A stretch of DNA of 64,000 nucleotides from TMP-24 sp046348855 (GCA_046348855.1 JAXMDK010000009.1:62001-126000), one strand, 5' to 3'. Positions 45,232 to 55,276 are shown, numbered from the stretch's first letter. Made by a program: numbers and translations. The notes: generated from the letters alone by a model not told the origin.

Positions 45232-48200
45232 ATGTCGGCGGCAGGAAACAGCAAGAACGCGGGAAATCCGCCCACCGGCGGCCGGGCCGGCCATGTCGGC
45301 GCCTGGGCCTCGCTCGGGCTGGCGATTCTGGCGGTGGTGGTGGCGCTGGTCGGGCTGGGCCTGTCGGGGCGCAGCGTTCCCCTGCCGGGCTTCGCGGTGT
45401 CGATGATCGAAAGCCGCGCCAACCGGGCGCTGGACGGGCGGGCGCGGCTGCTGATCGGCGGCGGCGATCTGGTGGTCAGCCCCGGCTTCGTGCCGCAGAT
45501 CCGGCTGGCCGACGTGATCCTGACCGCGCCGGGAGGCCGCCAGCTGGCGCGGGTGTCGGACCTGCGGACCGCGCTCGACGGCCAGGCGCTGATGCACGGC
45601 CAGATCCTGCCCGCCCGCCTGACCGTCCGCGGCGCCCATATCGCCGTGCGCCGCGCCACCGATGGCAGCCTGGATGTCGCCCCGGCGGCCAAGGGATTTT
45701 CCGGCACCACCCAAAGCCCGGCGCAGATCCTCGATGCCGTCGACCGCACCTTCAGCCTGCCGGCGTTGAGCAGCCTGCACGAAATATCGGTCGAGGGCCT
45801 GTCGGTCCTGCTCGACGACCGGCGGTCGCACCAGGTCTGGACGCTGGCCGATGGCCAGATGCAGCTGGTGCAGACCGCGCAGTCGCTGACCGCCGACGTG
45901 GGCTTTGCTTTGGGCGGACAGACGGCGGCGAACCTCAGGGCGGCCGACGCCCCGGTGGGCGCCGCCGCCAGCGACGGCATGGCGCACGCGACGCTGCATC
46001 TGGTGACCGACAAGGCCAGTTCGGCGGCCGAGGCGACGCTGGAGGTTGCCGGGATGCCGGCCCGCGACCTGGCGTTGCAAGTGCCGGCAATCGCCTGGCT
46101 GGCGGTCGTCGATGCGCCGATTTCGGGCCGGTTCGACAGCAGCCTTGCCGCCGATGGCGCGTTGGGGCCGATGTCCGCACGGATCGCGCTGGGGCAGGGG
46201 GCGGTGCGCCCGACCCGCGACATCCGCCCGGTGCCGTTCGACGGGGCGGAACTGGAGCTGACCTATGACCCAGCCCGGTCCGAGCTGGCGCTGAAGCGCC
46301 TGGCGGTGCGCAGCGCGGCGCTGAACGGGACGGTCGCCGGCAAGGCCTGGCTGCGCGACACCGCCAGCGGCCTGCCGCGCCAACTGGTCGGGCAGGTGGC
46401 GCTGGACGATCTGGGGGCCGGGGCCGGCGGGCTGTTCGCCAGCGCGGTATCGGTCGGGCGCGGCACACTCGACTTCCAGCTGGACCTCGATCCGTTCCGG
46501 CTGGACATCGGCCAGTTCGCGCTTCTCGACCAGGGCAACCGCATCCGCGGCAAGGCGCTGATCTCGGCCGGCGAACAGGGCTGGTCGGTGGCGCTCGACG
46601 CCGGCGCCGACCGGATCGGCACCGACCGGGTGCTGGCGCTGTGGCCGGTCGGTGCAGTGCCGCATACCCGCGACTGGCTGGCGCAGAACGTGACGGCGGG
46701 CACCTTGTCCGACGTGCGCGCAGCCTTGCGCATCACCCCCGGCGAAAAGCCGCGCTTCGGGCTTGACTTCCGCTTTGCCGATGCCGAGGTCCGGTTCCTT
46801 CGGTCGATGCCGCCCGTCACCGGCGGGGCGGGGTATGGGTCCATCGCCGGCAACCGCTTCACGCTGGTTGCCGAAAAGGGCACCGTCACCGCGCCCGAGG
46901 GCGGAGATCTGGCGGTCGGCGGCACCGTCGTCCGGGTGCCTGACATAACCAAATTTCCCGCCCGGCTGGAGGTCGACCTGCGGACCGATGGCCCGGTGCC
47001 CGCCAGCCTGTCGATTCTCGACCAGCCGCCCCTGCGGCTTCTGTCCAAGGCCGGCCAGCCTACCGATCTGGCCGAAGGCCGGGCCGAGGTCGTCACCCAC
47101 CTGGCGCTGCCACTGGTCAAGGGGCTTCTGCCCAAGGATGTCGATTATCAGGCGACTGCCATGCTGAGCCAGGTCAGTTCGACGAAGCTGGTCCACAACC
47201 GCACCCTTGCCGCCGACCGGCTGGCGCTGGAGGCGACCCCGGCGGGGATGACCATCACCGGCGACGCCACGCTGGACGGAGTGCCGGTCAACGGCACCTG
47301 GTCGCAGAAGTTCGGCCCCGAGAATGCCGGGCACAGCCGGGTCGAGGGGACTGTCCAGATGTCGCCGCAGGCGCTGACCACCTTCGGCATCGCGCTGCCG
47401 CAAGGCGCGGTCGCCGGCCAGGGCCGGGGCCGGATGGCGATCGACCTGGTGCGCGGCCAGCCGCCGGCCTTCCGGCTGGAAAGCGACCTGACCGGGCTGA
47501 CCCTGTCGATCCCCGAGGTCGGCTGGAAGAAGGATGCGGCAAAACCGGGCAGCCTGCTGGTTCAGGGCACGCTCGGCGCTCCGGCAACGGTCGACCGGCT
47601 GGAACTGGCGGGCGAGGGGCTGAGTGCCAAGGGCAAGGTGGTGCTGAAAGCCGACAACAGCCTTGACCATGCCGATTTCGCCGGCGCCACGCTGAAGGAC
47701 TGGTTCAAGGGCGACCTGACCCTGACCGGCCGGGGCAAGGGCAAGCCGGTCGCTCTGACCATCACCGGCGGCACCGCCGATATTCGCCGCGCCAGCTTCG
47801 GCCCCTCGAACCCCGCCAACGCCTCCGACGCGCCGATCCGCATCGCGCTGGACAAGCTGACAATCACCGACACGCTGTCCCTGTCGAAGTTCCGCGGCAA
47901 CTTCACCTCGACCGGCGGCTTCCAGGGCGAATTCGCCGGGCTCCTGAACGGCGACGCCGCCATCACCGGCGCGCTCGCGCCGGCGGCCAATGGCCATTCC
48001 GCCTTTCGCATCCGGTCCGAGGATGCCGGCCAGGTTCTGGCCGCAGCGGGCCTTTACGCCAGCGGCCGGGGCGGCGGGCTGGACCTGCTTCTGGTGCCGC
48101 GCAAGGCCGCCGGCACCTACGACGGCACCCTGTCGATCCGCAACATCCGCGTCGTCCATGCCCCGGTGCTGGCCGGGCTTCTGGATGCCGTGTCGGTCGT

Positions 48201-48594
48201 CGGCCTGATCCAGCAGCTTCAGGGCGAGGGGATCGTCTTTTCCGATGTCAGCGGTCAGTTCCTTTTGACCCCCGACGCGGTCGAAATCCAGCAGGGATCG
48301 GCAGTCGGCGCCTCGCTCGGCGTGTGGGCGGCCGGCGTCTACCGCACCGCCGACAAGACGCTGGACCTGCAGGGCGTGATTTCCCCGGTCTATCTGGTCA
48401 ACGGCATCGGCCAGATCTTCTCGCACCAGCGCGACGGGCTGTTCGGCTTCAACTACACGCTGAAGGGGCCGAAGGACGGGCCGCGCGTTGCCGTAAACCC
48501 GCTGTCGATCCTGACCCCCGGCATGTTCCGCGACCTGTTCCGCAAGGCGCCGCCGACCATCGCCGGCACCCCGTCCGAGGCGCCCGCCCCATGA
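45232..48594 (+). CDS. Large AsmA-like (YhdP/DUF3971) envelope protein
   Basis: A 1120-residue protein with an N-terminal membrane segment (about residues 24-44) and a long periplasmic region of repeated beta strands. The C-terminal AsmA-like block includes GGLDLLLVPRKAAGTYDGTL and IFSHQRDGLFGFNYTLKGP. YhdP-type proteins bridge the envelope and help move phospholipids to the outer membrane. It is divergent from the peroxiredoxin gene and overlaps queA by 4 bases. Confidence 0.9.
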   Translation: MSAAGNSKNAGNPPTGGRAGHVGAWASLGLAILAVVVALVGLGLSGRSVPLPGFAVSMIESRANRALDGRARLLIGGGDLVVSPGFVPQIRLADVILTAPGGRQLARVSDLRTALDGQALMHGQILPARLTVRGAHIAVRRATDGSLDVAPAAKGFSGTTQSPAQILDAVDRTFSLPALSSLHEISVEGLSVLLDDRRSHQVWTLADGQMQLVQTAQSLTADVGFALGGQTAANLRAADAPVGAAASDGMAHATLHLVTDKASSAAEATLEVAGMPARDLALQVPAIAWLAVVDAPISGRFDSSLAADGALGPMSARIALGQGAVRPTRDIRPVPFDGAELELTYDPARSELALKRLAVRSAALNGTVAGKAWLRDTASGLPRQLVGQVALDDLGAGAGGLFASAVSVGRGTLDFQLDLDPFRLDIGQFALLDQGNRIRGKALISAGEQGWSVALDAGADRIGTDRVLALWPVGAVPHTRDWLAQNVTAGTLSDVRAALRITPGEKPRFGLDFRFADAEVRFLRSMPPVTGGAGYGSIAGNRFTLVAEKGTVTAPEGGDLAVGGTVVRVPDITKFPARLEVDLRTDGPVPASLSILDQPPLRLLSKAGQPTDLAEGRAEVVTHLALPLVKGLLPKDVDYQATAMLSQVSSTKLVHNRTLAADRLALEATPAGMTITGDATLDGVPVNGTWSQKFGPENAGHSRVEGTVQMSPQALTTFGIALPQGAVAGQGRGRMAIDLVRGQPPAFRLESDLTGLTLSIPEVGWKKDAAKPGSLLVQGTLGAPATVDRLELAGEGLSAKGKVVLKADNSLDHADFAGATLKDWFKGDLTLTGRGKGKPVALTITGGTADIRRASFGPSNPANASDAPIRIALDKLTITDTLSLSKFRGNFTSTGGFQGEFAGLLNGDAAITGALAPAANGHSAFRIRSEDAGQVLAAAGLYASGRGGGLDLLLVPRKAAGTYDGTLSIRNIRVVHAPVLAGLLDAVSVVGLIQQLQGEGIVFSDVSGQFLLTPDAVEIQQGSAVGASLGVWAAGVYRTADKTLDLQGVISPVYLVNGIGQIFSHQRDGLFGFNYTLKGPKDGPRVAVNPLSILTPGMFRDLFRKAPPTIAGTPSEAPAP

Positions 48595-49637
48595 AACTGT
48601 CCGACTTCGATTTCGACCTGCCCGAGGCGCTGATCGCCACGCGGCCCGCCCGCCCGCGCAGCGCGGCGCGGCTTCTGCTGGCCGAGCGCGATGCCATCAG
48701 CGACCGAACGGTGCGCGACCTGACCGCCATCCTGCGCCCCGGCGACCGGCTGGTGCTGAACGACACCCGCGTCATTCCCGCCCGCCTGTCGGGCACTCGC
48801 CGCCGCGCGACCGGGCAGGGCGAGGCGGTGGCCCATGTCGAGGTCACGCTGCTGGAACCCCTGCCGGACGGGCGTTGGGCGGCGCTGGCCAAGCCGCTGC
48901 GCAAGCTGAAGGAAGGCGAGGACATTGGCTTTTCGCCGCGCCTCACGGCGCGGGTCGAACGGATCGCCGAGGGGCAGATGGAGCTGGCCTTCAATCTCGC
49001 CGGACTCGACTTCGACGCCGCGCTGGCCGAGGCCGGCGACATGCCGCTGCCGCCCTACATCGCCGCGCTGCGCGCCCCCGACGCGCAGGACCGCGAGGAT
49101 TACCAGACGGTCTGGGCAAGGAACGCCGGGGCAGTGGCCGCGCCGACCGCCTCGCTGCATTTCGACGCCGAGCTGTTGGCGGCGCTGGCGGCGCGCGGCG
49201 TGGCCTTCACCCATGTAACGCTGCATGTCGGCGCCGGGACCTTCCTGCCGGTCAAGGTCGAGGACGTGACCACCCACCGGATGCATGCCGAATGGGGCGA
49301 GGTCACGGCCGAGGCAGCGGCCGAGATCAACGCCACCCGGGCGACCGGCGGTCGGGTGATCCCGGTCGGCACTACCGCGCTGCGCCTGATCGAAAGTGCG
49401 GCACGTTCGGGCAGGGTCGAACCCTGGCGCGGGACGACCGACATCTTCATCTACCCGGGCTTCCGCTTCCAGGTCACCGACGCGCTGATGACCAACTTCC
49501 ACCTGCCGAAATCGACGCTGCTGATGTTGGTGTCGGCCTTGATGGGCGCTGACCGCATCCGCCGCATCTACGCCCACGCCATCGCCGAGCGATACCGGTT
49601 CTTTTCCTACGGCGATGCGTCCTTGCTGATTCCGTGA
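48591..49637 (+). CDS. queA: tRNA preQ1(34) S-adenosylmethionine ribosyltransferase-isomerase
   Basis: The 348-residue enzyme matches QueA along its length: MKLSDFDFDLPEALIATRPA, RLVLNDTRVIPARL, DYQTVWARNAGAVAAPTASL, HVTLHVGAGTFLPVK and the C-terminal TNFHLPKSTLLMLVSAL. It transfers the ribosyl part of SAM to preQ1 in tRNA to form epoxyqueuosine. ATG 48591 overlaps the AsmA-like stop. Confidence 0.97.
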   Translation: MKLSDFDFDLPEALIATRPARPRSAARLLLAERDAISDRTVRDLTAILRPGDRLVLNDTRVIPARLSGTRRRATGQGEAVAHVEVTLLEPLPDGRWAALAKPLRKLKEGEDIGFSPRLTARVERIAEGQMELAFNLAGLDFDAALAEAGDMPLPPYIAALRAPDAQDREDYQTVWARNAGAVAAPTASLHFDAELLAALAARGVAFTHVTLHVGAGTFLPVKVEDVTTHRMHAEWGEVTAEAAAEINATRATGGRVIPVGTTALRLIESAARSGRVEPWRGTTDIFIYPGFRFQVTDALMTNFHLPKSTLLMLVSALMGADRIRRIYAHAIAERYRFFSYGDASLLIP

Positions 49638-49719
49638 CGGTTTCCGTTTATTGATTGTCGGGGCAGGCGCGGCGGAGGAGACGGCATCGGGCTAGACCGC
49701 AGGGAAAAAGGATCGGGCA

Positions 49720-50961
49720 ATGCTGACTGTTCTGCGCAATTCCTGGGCGCTTCTGCTGGGAGTGATGCTTCTGATGCTGGGCAACGGCATCCAGGGCACG
49801 CTTCTGGGCATTCGCGGCAAGATCGAGGGGTTCAGCCCGCTCGAGATGTCGTGGGTGATGTCGGCCTATTATGCGGGCTTCCTCGGCGGTTCGCGCCTGA
49901 CGCCGGAAATGATCCGCCGGGTCGGCCATGTGCGGGTGTTCGCGGCGCTCGGCTCGATGGTTTCGGCGGCACTGATCCTTTATCCGGTGACGCTGGACTG
50001 GATCGCCTGGTCGGCCATCCGTGTGATCGTCGGCTTCTGCTTTTCGGGCATCTACATCACCGCCGAAAGCTGGCTGAATTCCTCCTCGACCAACGAAACG
50101 CGCGGGCAGGCGCTGTCGGCCTACATGATCATGCAGATGATCGGGGTCATCGCCTCGCAGGCGCTGCTGAACCTGCGCGATCCGGGCGGGTTTGACCTCT
50201 TCGTCATCTCGTCGATCCTGGTCTCGGTCGCCTTCACCCCGATCCTCCTGTCGGCCGGTGCCGCGCCTTCGTTCGAACGGACCCAGGCGCTGTCGATCCC
50301 CAAACTGTTCCGCACCTCGCCTCTGGGCTGTGTCGGCATGTTCCTGATGGGCGGGGTCTTTGCCGCGCAGTTCGGCATGGCCTCGGTCTGGGGGTCCGAG
50401 GTCGGGCTGTCGGTCAGGAACCTGTCGATCTTCGTCGGCTCGATCTATGTCGGCGGTCTGGTGCTGCAATATCCGATCGGCTGGGCGTCCGACCGGTTCG
50501 ACCGCCGCCACCTGATCATGGGTCTGGCCGCATTCGGCGCGCTGGTGACGTTTTCGGGGATGATCCTGCCCTGGAGCCTGACGGTGCTGGTCGCCATCGG
50601 CTTCTTCTCGGGCGGCGTGTCTAACCCGATCTATTCGCTGCTGGTGGCCTATGTGAACGACTATCTCGACCGGTCCGAGATGGCCGGCGCCTCGGCTGGG
50701 CTTCTGTTCATCAACGGGCTGGGCGCCATCGGCGGGCCGCTGCTGACCGGCTGGTTCATGGGCCAGTTCGGGGCGGCGGGCTATTTCCTGTTCATGGCGC
50801 TCCTGTTCGGGGCCATCGCCGCCTATGCCCTGTGGCGGATGACCCGCCGGCAGGCGCGCCTGTTCGTGCGCAGCCGGTTCCGTGCCCTGTCGCCCACCGC
50901 CTCGGCGGTCGCCGTCGAAGCCGCGATCGAGGATCAGGCCGACCATCCGCCGGCCGAGTGA
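49720..50961 (+). CDS. MFS transporter
   Basis: This 413-residue protein has about twelve hydrophobic segments and the MFS loop pattern (GFCFSGIYITAESWLNSSST in the first half; GWASDRFDRRHLIMG between halves). It resembles the YcaD/sugar-efflux-like group of small MFS carriers. The substrate is unknown. It begins 82 bases after queA, with AAAAAGGATC upstream of the ATG. Confidence 0.9.
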   Translation: MLTVLRNSWALLLGVMLLMLGNGIQGTLLGIRGKIEGFSPLEMSWVMSAYYAGFLGGSRLTPEMIRRVGHVRVFAALGSMVSAALILYPVTLDWIAWSAIRVIVGFCFSGIYITAESWLNSSSTNETRGQALSAYMIMQMIGVIASQALLNLRDPGGFDLFVISSILVSVAFTPILLSAGAAPSFERTQALSIPKLFRTSPLGCVGMFLMGGVFAAQFGMASVWGSEVGLSVRNLSIFVGSIYVGGLVLQYPIGWASDRFDRRHLIMGLAAFGALVTFSGMILPWSLTVLVAIGFFSGGVSNPIYSLLVAYVNDYLDRSEMAGASAGLLFINGLGAIGGPLLTGWFMGQFGAAGYFLFMALLFGAIAAYALWRMTRRQARLFVRSRFRALSPTASAVAVEAAIEDQADHPPAE

Positions 50962-51049
50962 AGGCGGCCCCGTGAAGGCTGGCCAAAACCGCGCGAACCT
51001 GCAAAGCTTGGACCGACGGATCGGAACGTCAGACCGGACGAGGTGACAT

Positions 51050-51619
51050 ATGCACCGCACGAGCGAGGTTCTGGACTATTGGCTTCAAACGGTCGGGCCG
51101 GAGGGCTGGTTTGCCGTCGCGCCCGAGGTCGACAGCCACATATCCAGCCGCTTCCAAGGGGCGTGGCAGGAGGTGGCGGCGGGCGAGTTGACCCACTGGT
51201 GCGACGATGCCCGCGGCTGCCTTGCCTATCTGATCGTCGCCGACCAGTTTTCGCGCAACATGTTTCGCGGCGACGCGCGGTCCTTCGCCACGGACGCCGC
51301 CGCCCGCGATGCTGCCCGCACCGCCATTGCCCGGGGCTTCGACCTGGCGGTTGCCGAACCCGAACGCGCCTTCTTCTACCTGCCGTTCGAACATGCCGAG
51401 AACCTGGCCGACCAGGATTGGTCGGTGGCGCTGATGACCGCGCGCCTGCCATCCGATCCGGGCCACGCGCTCCACGCCCGCGCCCACCGCGAGATCATCC
51501 GCCGCTTTGGCCGCTTTCCCTATCGCAACGAGGCTCTTGGCCGCCCGTCGACGCCCGAGGAGCGGGCCTTCCTGGCGCGGGGCGGCTATGGCGCGCTGGT
51601 CCGCGACATGGGGGGCTAG
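51050..51619 (+). CDS. DUF924 family protein
   Basis: A 189-residue helical protein with the family hallmarks VLDYWLQTVGPEGWF, LAYLIVADQFSRNMFRG, FFYLPFEHAENLADQD and FGRFPYRNEALGRPSTPEE. The family is widespread in proteobacteria and its function is not established; the fold is TPR-like. It is a single gene between the MFS transporter and lpdA. Confidence 0.93.
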   Translation: MHRTSEVLDYWLQTVGPEGWFAVAPEVDSHISSRFQGAWQEVAAGELTHWCDDARGCLAYLIVADQFSRNMFRGDARSFATDAAARDAARTAIARGFDLAVAEPERAFFYLPFEHAENLADQDWSVALMTARLPSDPGHALHARAHREIIRRFGRFPYRNEALGRPSTPEERAFLARGGYGALVRDMGG

Positions 51620-51668
51620 GTATTCCAGCCATGCCCACCGCGCAGGGCTGGTCCGTTCAAAGCGCAAG

Positions 51669-51704
51669 TTGATTGGCGGCGAAAATTAGTTTAATGGCAA
51701 ACTA
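51669..51704 (+). promoter_or_regulatory. Candidate lpdA promoter with overlapping palindrome
   Basis: TTGATT (51669-51674) and TAATGG (51692-51697) are 17 bases apart and lie 26 bases before the lpdA start. A perfect inverted repeat, TAGTTT-AATGGC-AAACTA (51687-51704), covers the second element, the right place for a repressor site. A strong GGGAGGAA ribosome site follows. Confidence 0.5.
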
Positions 51705-51722
51705 CTTTTTCCGAGGGAGGAA

Positions 51723-53123
51723 ATGCCAGTGGCCCAGACATTCGACGTGATCGTGATCGGCGCCGGACCGGGGGGCTATGTCGCCGCCATCCGCGCCGCC
51801 CAGCTTGGCCAGAAGGTCGCCATCGTCGAACGCGAACATCTGGGCGGCATCTGCCTGAACTGGGGCTGCATCCCGACCAAGGCGCTGTTGCGCTCGGCCG
51901 AAGTCTTCCACCTGATGCACCGCGCCAAGGACTTCGGGCTGAAGGCCGACGGGATCGGCTTCGATCTGGCCGCCGTGGTCGCTCGGTCGCGCGGGGTGGC
52001 CAAGCAACTGTCGGGCGGCATCGGCCATCTGATGAAGAAGAACAAGATCACGGTCTTCATGGGCGCCGCCACCCTGCCCAAGGCCGGCACAGTCAGCGTC
52101 AAGACCGACAAGGGCACCGAGGAGCTGACCGCCAAGGCGATCATCCTCGCCACCGGCGCGCGGGCCCGCGAACTGCCGGGGCTCGAGGCCGACGGCGATC
52201 TCGTCTGGGCCTACAAGCACGCGCTGGTGGCCGGCCGGATGCCGAAGAAGCTGCTGGTCATCGGCTCGGGCGCGATCGGCATCGAATTCGCCTCGTTCTT
52301 CAACACGCTCGGCGCCGACACCACCGTGGTCGAGGTGCTGGACCGCGTCCTGCCGGTCGAGGATGCCGAAATCTCGGCCTTCGCGAAAAAGCAGTTCGTC
52401 AAGCAGGGGATGAAGATCCTCGAAAAGGCGGCAGTGAAGAAGCTCGACCGCAAGCCGGGCGTCGGCGTGACCGCCCATATCGAGAAGGACGGCAAGGTCG
52501 AGACCCAGGACTTCGATACGGTGATCTCGGCAGTGGGCATCGTCGGCAACGTGGAAAACCTCGGGCTCGAGGCGCTGGGGGTCAAGATCGACCGCACCCA
52601 TGTGGTGACCGACGAATATTGCCGCACCGGCGTACCCGGCCTTTACGCCATCGGCGACGTCGCCGGCGCGCCCTGGCTGGCGCACAAGGCCAGCCATGAA
52701 GGGGTGATGGTCGCCGAACTGATCGCCGGCCAGCATCCGCATCCGATCAAGCCGAACTCGATCGCCGGCTGCACCTATTGCCAGCCGCAGGTGGCGTCGG
52801 TGGGCCTGACCGAGGCCAAGGCGAAAGAGGCGGGCTACGAGGTCAAGGTCGGCCGCTTCCCCTTCATCGGCAATGGCAAGGCCATCGCGCTTGGCGAGCC
52901 GGAGGGGCTGGTCAAGACCGTCTTCGACGCGAAGACCGGCGAACTTCTGGGCGCCCACATGGTCGGGGCGGAAGTCACCGAACTGATCCAGGGCTATGTC
53001 GTCGGCCGCACGCTGGAAACCACCGAGGCGGAACTGATGGAAACCGTCTTCCCGCACCCGACGCTTTCCGAGATGATGCACGAGGCGGTGCTCGACGCCT
53101 ACGGGCGCGCGATTCACATCTGA
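51723..53123 (+). CDS. lpdA: Dihydrolipoyl dehydrogenase
   Basis: The E3 flavoenzyme of 466 residues. The FAD motif is GAGPGGY (residues 13-19), the redox disulfide is C44-C49 in GGICLNWGCIPTK, the NAD motif is GSGAIGIEFASF and the C-terminal His-Glu pair is H445/E450 in HPTLSE. It reoxidises lipoamide for 2-oxoacid dehydrogenases or the glycine cleavage system. No E1 or E2 gene lies beside it, so it is a separately transcribed copy. Confidence 0.97.
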   Translation: MPVAQTFDVIVIGAGPGGYVAAIRAAQLGQKVAIVEREHLGGICLNWGCIPTKALLRSAEVFHLMHRAKDFGLKADGIGFDLAAVVARSRGVAKQLSGGIGHLMKKNKITVFMGAATLPKAGTVSVKTDKGTEELTAKAIILATGARARELPGLEADGDLVWAYKHALVAGRMPKKLLVIGSGAIGIEFASFFNTLGADTTVVEVLDRVLPVEDAEISAFAKKQFVKQGMKILEKAAVKKLDRKPGVGVTAHIEKDGKVETQDFDTVISAVGIVGNVENLGLEALGVKIDRTHVVTDEYCRTGVPGLYAIGDVAGAPWLAHKASHEGVMVAELIAGQHPHPIKPNSIAGCTYCQPQVASVGLTEAKAKEAGYEVKVGRFPFIGNGKAIALGEPEGLVKTVFDAKTGELLGAHMVGAEVTELIQGYVVGRTLETTEAELMETVFPHPTLSEMMHEAVLDAYGRAIHI

Positions 53124-53446
53124 CCGACCCGGCGGCGGCCCCGCGGGCGCGGGGCCAAGCCCTTTGTCTCGCGGCCCGCGCTGTGCGCGGTTCCGCTCTA
53201 GCTGCCTCCGGCGGGGATATTTGACCAGGGAGAAACCCGCCTCTTTCTCCCTGGCCCAAATATCCCGGGGGAGCCGAGGGGGGTGGAGCGCGATCGGCAA
53301 GGGTCCGGTGGACCTTTGCCGCGCGGAACGCCCGGCCCGTGGCCGGGCCGGGTGCGCCCCCTCGCTGCTGATTTGATCAGATCGTTCCTCTCCATTGACG
53401 CGCGCACGCGCCTCTGGCATCCCCCGGAGATCACACGAGGACCGAC
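53124..53446. other. Intergenic region lpdA-argS with a long inverted repeat
   Basis: This 323-base gap has no convincing gene. Just after lpdA, GGCCCCGCGGGCGCGGGGCC (53138-53157) can form a GC-rich hairpin. At 53209-53271 there is a long inverted repeat listed separately. A weakly AT-richer patch (53370-53400) before argS may carry its promoter. Confidence 0.5.
53209..53271. repeat. Long imperfect inverted repeat, Rhodobacterales-type intergenic element
   Basis: Two arms of about 25 bases (left 53213-53235, right 53244-53266) pair almost perfectly around an 8-base loop. The arms contain GATATTTGACCAGGGAGAAA and its near complement, which differs at one or two positions, and both outer ends are G/C rich. 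The CCGGCGGGGATATTT edge looks like an element often seen between genes in this order (recalled, not searched). It probably folds in RNA as a strong terminator. Confidence 0.65.
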
Positions 53447-55192
53447 ATGAACCTGTTTTCCGAACTGCGCGCCCTGGTCGTCACCAGCCTCGAGGCCATG
53501 GTGGCCGAAGGATCGCTGCCGGCGGGGCTGGATTTCGCCGCCGTCGCGGTCGAGCCGCCGCGCGATCCGGCCCATGGCGACATGGCGACCAATGCCGCGA
53601 TGGTGCTGGCCAAGCCAGCCGGGCTGGCGCCGCGCGCCATTGCCGACGCGCTGGCCGCCAAGCTCGCCGCCGATCCGCGCGTGGCGCTGGCCGAAGTGGC
53701 GGGGCCGGGCTTCCTGAACCTGCGGCTGAAGGCCCCGGTCTGGCAGGAGCTGGTGGGCGCCGTCCTCGCGGCGGGGCGCGACTACGGTCGGTCGTCGCTG
53801 GGCGCCGGGGTCAAGGTCAACGTCGAGTTCGTGTCGGCCAACCCGACCGGCCCGATGCATGTCGGCCATGTCCGCGGCGCGGTTTTCGGCGATGCGCTGG
53901 CCAGCCTTCTGGCCTTTGCCGGCCACGAGGTGACGCGCGAGTACTACATCAACGACGGCGGCGCGCAGGTCGACGTGCTGGCGCGCTCGGCCTATGAACG
54001 CTACCGCGAGGCCAACGGCCTGTCGCCCGAGATCCGCGAAGGGCTTTACCCCGGCGACTATCTGATCCCGGTTGGCGAGGCGCTGAAGGCCAAGTATGGC
54101 GCGCGGCTGCTGGATCAGCCGGAATCGGTCTGGCTGGCCGATGTGCGCGATTTCGCCAGCGCCCGGATGATGCAGATGATCCGCGAGGATCTGGCGGCAC
54201 TCGGCGTCAGGATGGATGTCTATTCGTCGGAAAAGTCCTTCTATGGCACCGGCCGGATCGAGGCGGCGCTGGACCGGCTGAAGGCCCAGGGACTGGTCTA
54301 CCAGGGCACGCTGGAGCCGCCGAAGGGCAAGCTGCCCGACGACTGGGAGGAGCGTGAGCAGACGCTGTTCCGCTCGACCGCCTTTGGCGACGACCAGGAC
54401 CGCCCGGTGCAGAAGTCGGACGGAAGCTGGACCTATTTCGCCCCCGACATCGCCTATCACTATGACAAGGTGGAACGCGGCTTCGATCTTCTGATCGACG
54501 TCTGGGGCGCCGATCATGGTGGCTACGTCAAGCGGATGAAGGCCGCCGTCAGCGCCCTGTCGGCCGGCCGCGTGCCACTGGAGATCAAGCTGATCCAGCT
54601 GGTGAAGCTCTTCAAGAACGGCGAACCCTTCAAGATGTCGAAGCGGGCCGGCACCTTCGTGACCTTGCGTGACGTGGTCGAACAGGCCGGCGCCGATGTC
54701 ACCCGCTTCGTCATGCTGACGCGCAAGAACGATGCGGCGCTCGACTTCGACTTCGACAAGGTGCTGGAACAGTCCAAGGACAATCCGGTCTTCTACGTGC
54801 AATATGCCCATGCCCGCGTCTCGTCGGTGCTGCGCCGCGCCGCCGAGGCCGGCATCGCCGCCGACGACGCCACGCTGCGGCGCGCCGATCTGACCCAGTT
54901 GGCCCACGAGGCCGAAATCGGGCTGGCGAAGAAGATCGCCGAATGGCCGCGACTGGTCGAGATCGCCGCCAAGGGGCAGGAGCCGCACCGGATTGCCTTC
55001 TACCTTTATGAACTGGCCTCGGACCTCCACAGCTTGTGGAATCGCGGCAACGACGACACCAGCCTTCGCTTCGTGCAAGAGGGCAATGTCGCCACAAGCC
55101 AGGCGAAAATCGCGCTGGCGCGGGCGGCGGGCGTTGTCATTTCGGCGGGTCTCGGTATTCTGGGTGTAACTCCGGCCGAGGAAATGCGCTGA
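53447..55192 (+). CDS. argS: Arginyl-tRNA synthetase
   Basis: A class I synthetase of 581 residues with the N-terminal additional domain, the HIGH motif as PTGPMHVGHVRGA, the KMSKS motif as FKMSKRAGTF and the C-terminal anticodon-binding DALR domain (LARAAGVVISAGLGILG). It charges tRNA-Arg. ATG 53447 follows AGGACC. Confidence 0.97.
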   Translation: MNLFSELRALVVTSLEAMVAEGSLPAGLDFAAVAVEPPRDPAHGDMATNAAMVLAKPAGLAPRAIADALAAKLAADPRVALAEVAGPGFLNLRLKAPVWQELVGAVLAAGRDYGRSSLGAGVKVNVEFVSANPTGPMHVGHVRGAVFGDALASLLAFAGHEVTREYYINDGGAQVDVLARSAYERYREANGLSPEIREGLYPGDYLIPVGEALKAKYGARLLDQPESVWLADVRDFASARMMQMIREDLAALGVRMDVYSSEKSFYGTGRIEAALDRLKAQGLVYQGTLEPPKGKLPDDWEEREQTLFRSTAFGDDQDRPVQKSDGSWTYFAPDIAYHYDKVERGFDLLIDVWGADHGGYVKRMKAAVSALSAGRVPLEIKLIQLVKLFKNGEPFKMSKRAGTFVTLRDVVEQAGADVTRFVMLTRKNDAALDFDFDKVLEQSKDNPVFYVQYAHARVSSVLRRAAEAGIAADDATLRRADLTQLAHEAEIGLAKKIAEWPRLVEIAAKGQEPHRIAFYLYELASDLHSLWNRGNDDTSLRFVQEGNVATSQAKIALARAAGVVISAGLGILGVTPAEEMR

Positions 55193-55276
55193 CGGACAGG
55201 CGCAGACCGGACGGGCAGGGCAGAACAGGCTGATCCGCCGGCGTGCAGGCCGCGCGGATTGCCGCGCGAGGCAGGC

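Noticed and set aside
45154..48426. A 1090-codon open frame on the - strand
   Set aside because: It is antisense to the AsmA-like gene, has no recognisable domain and has shadow-type composition.
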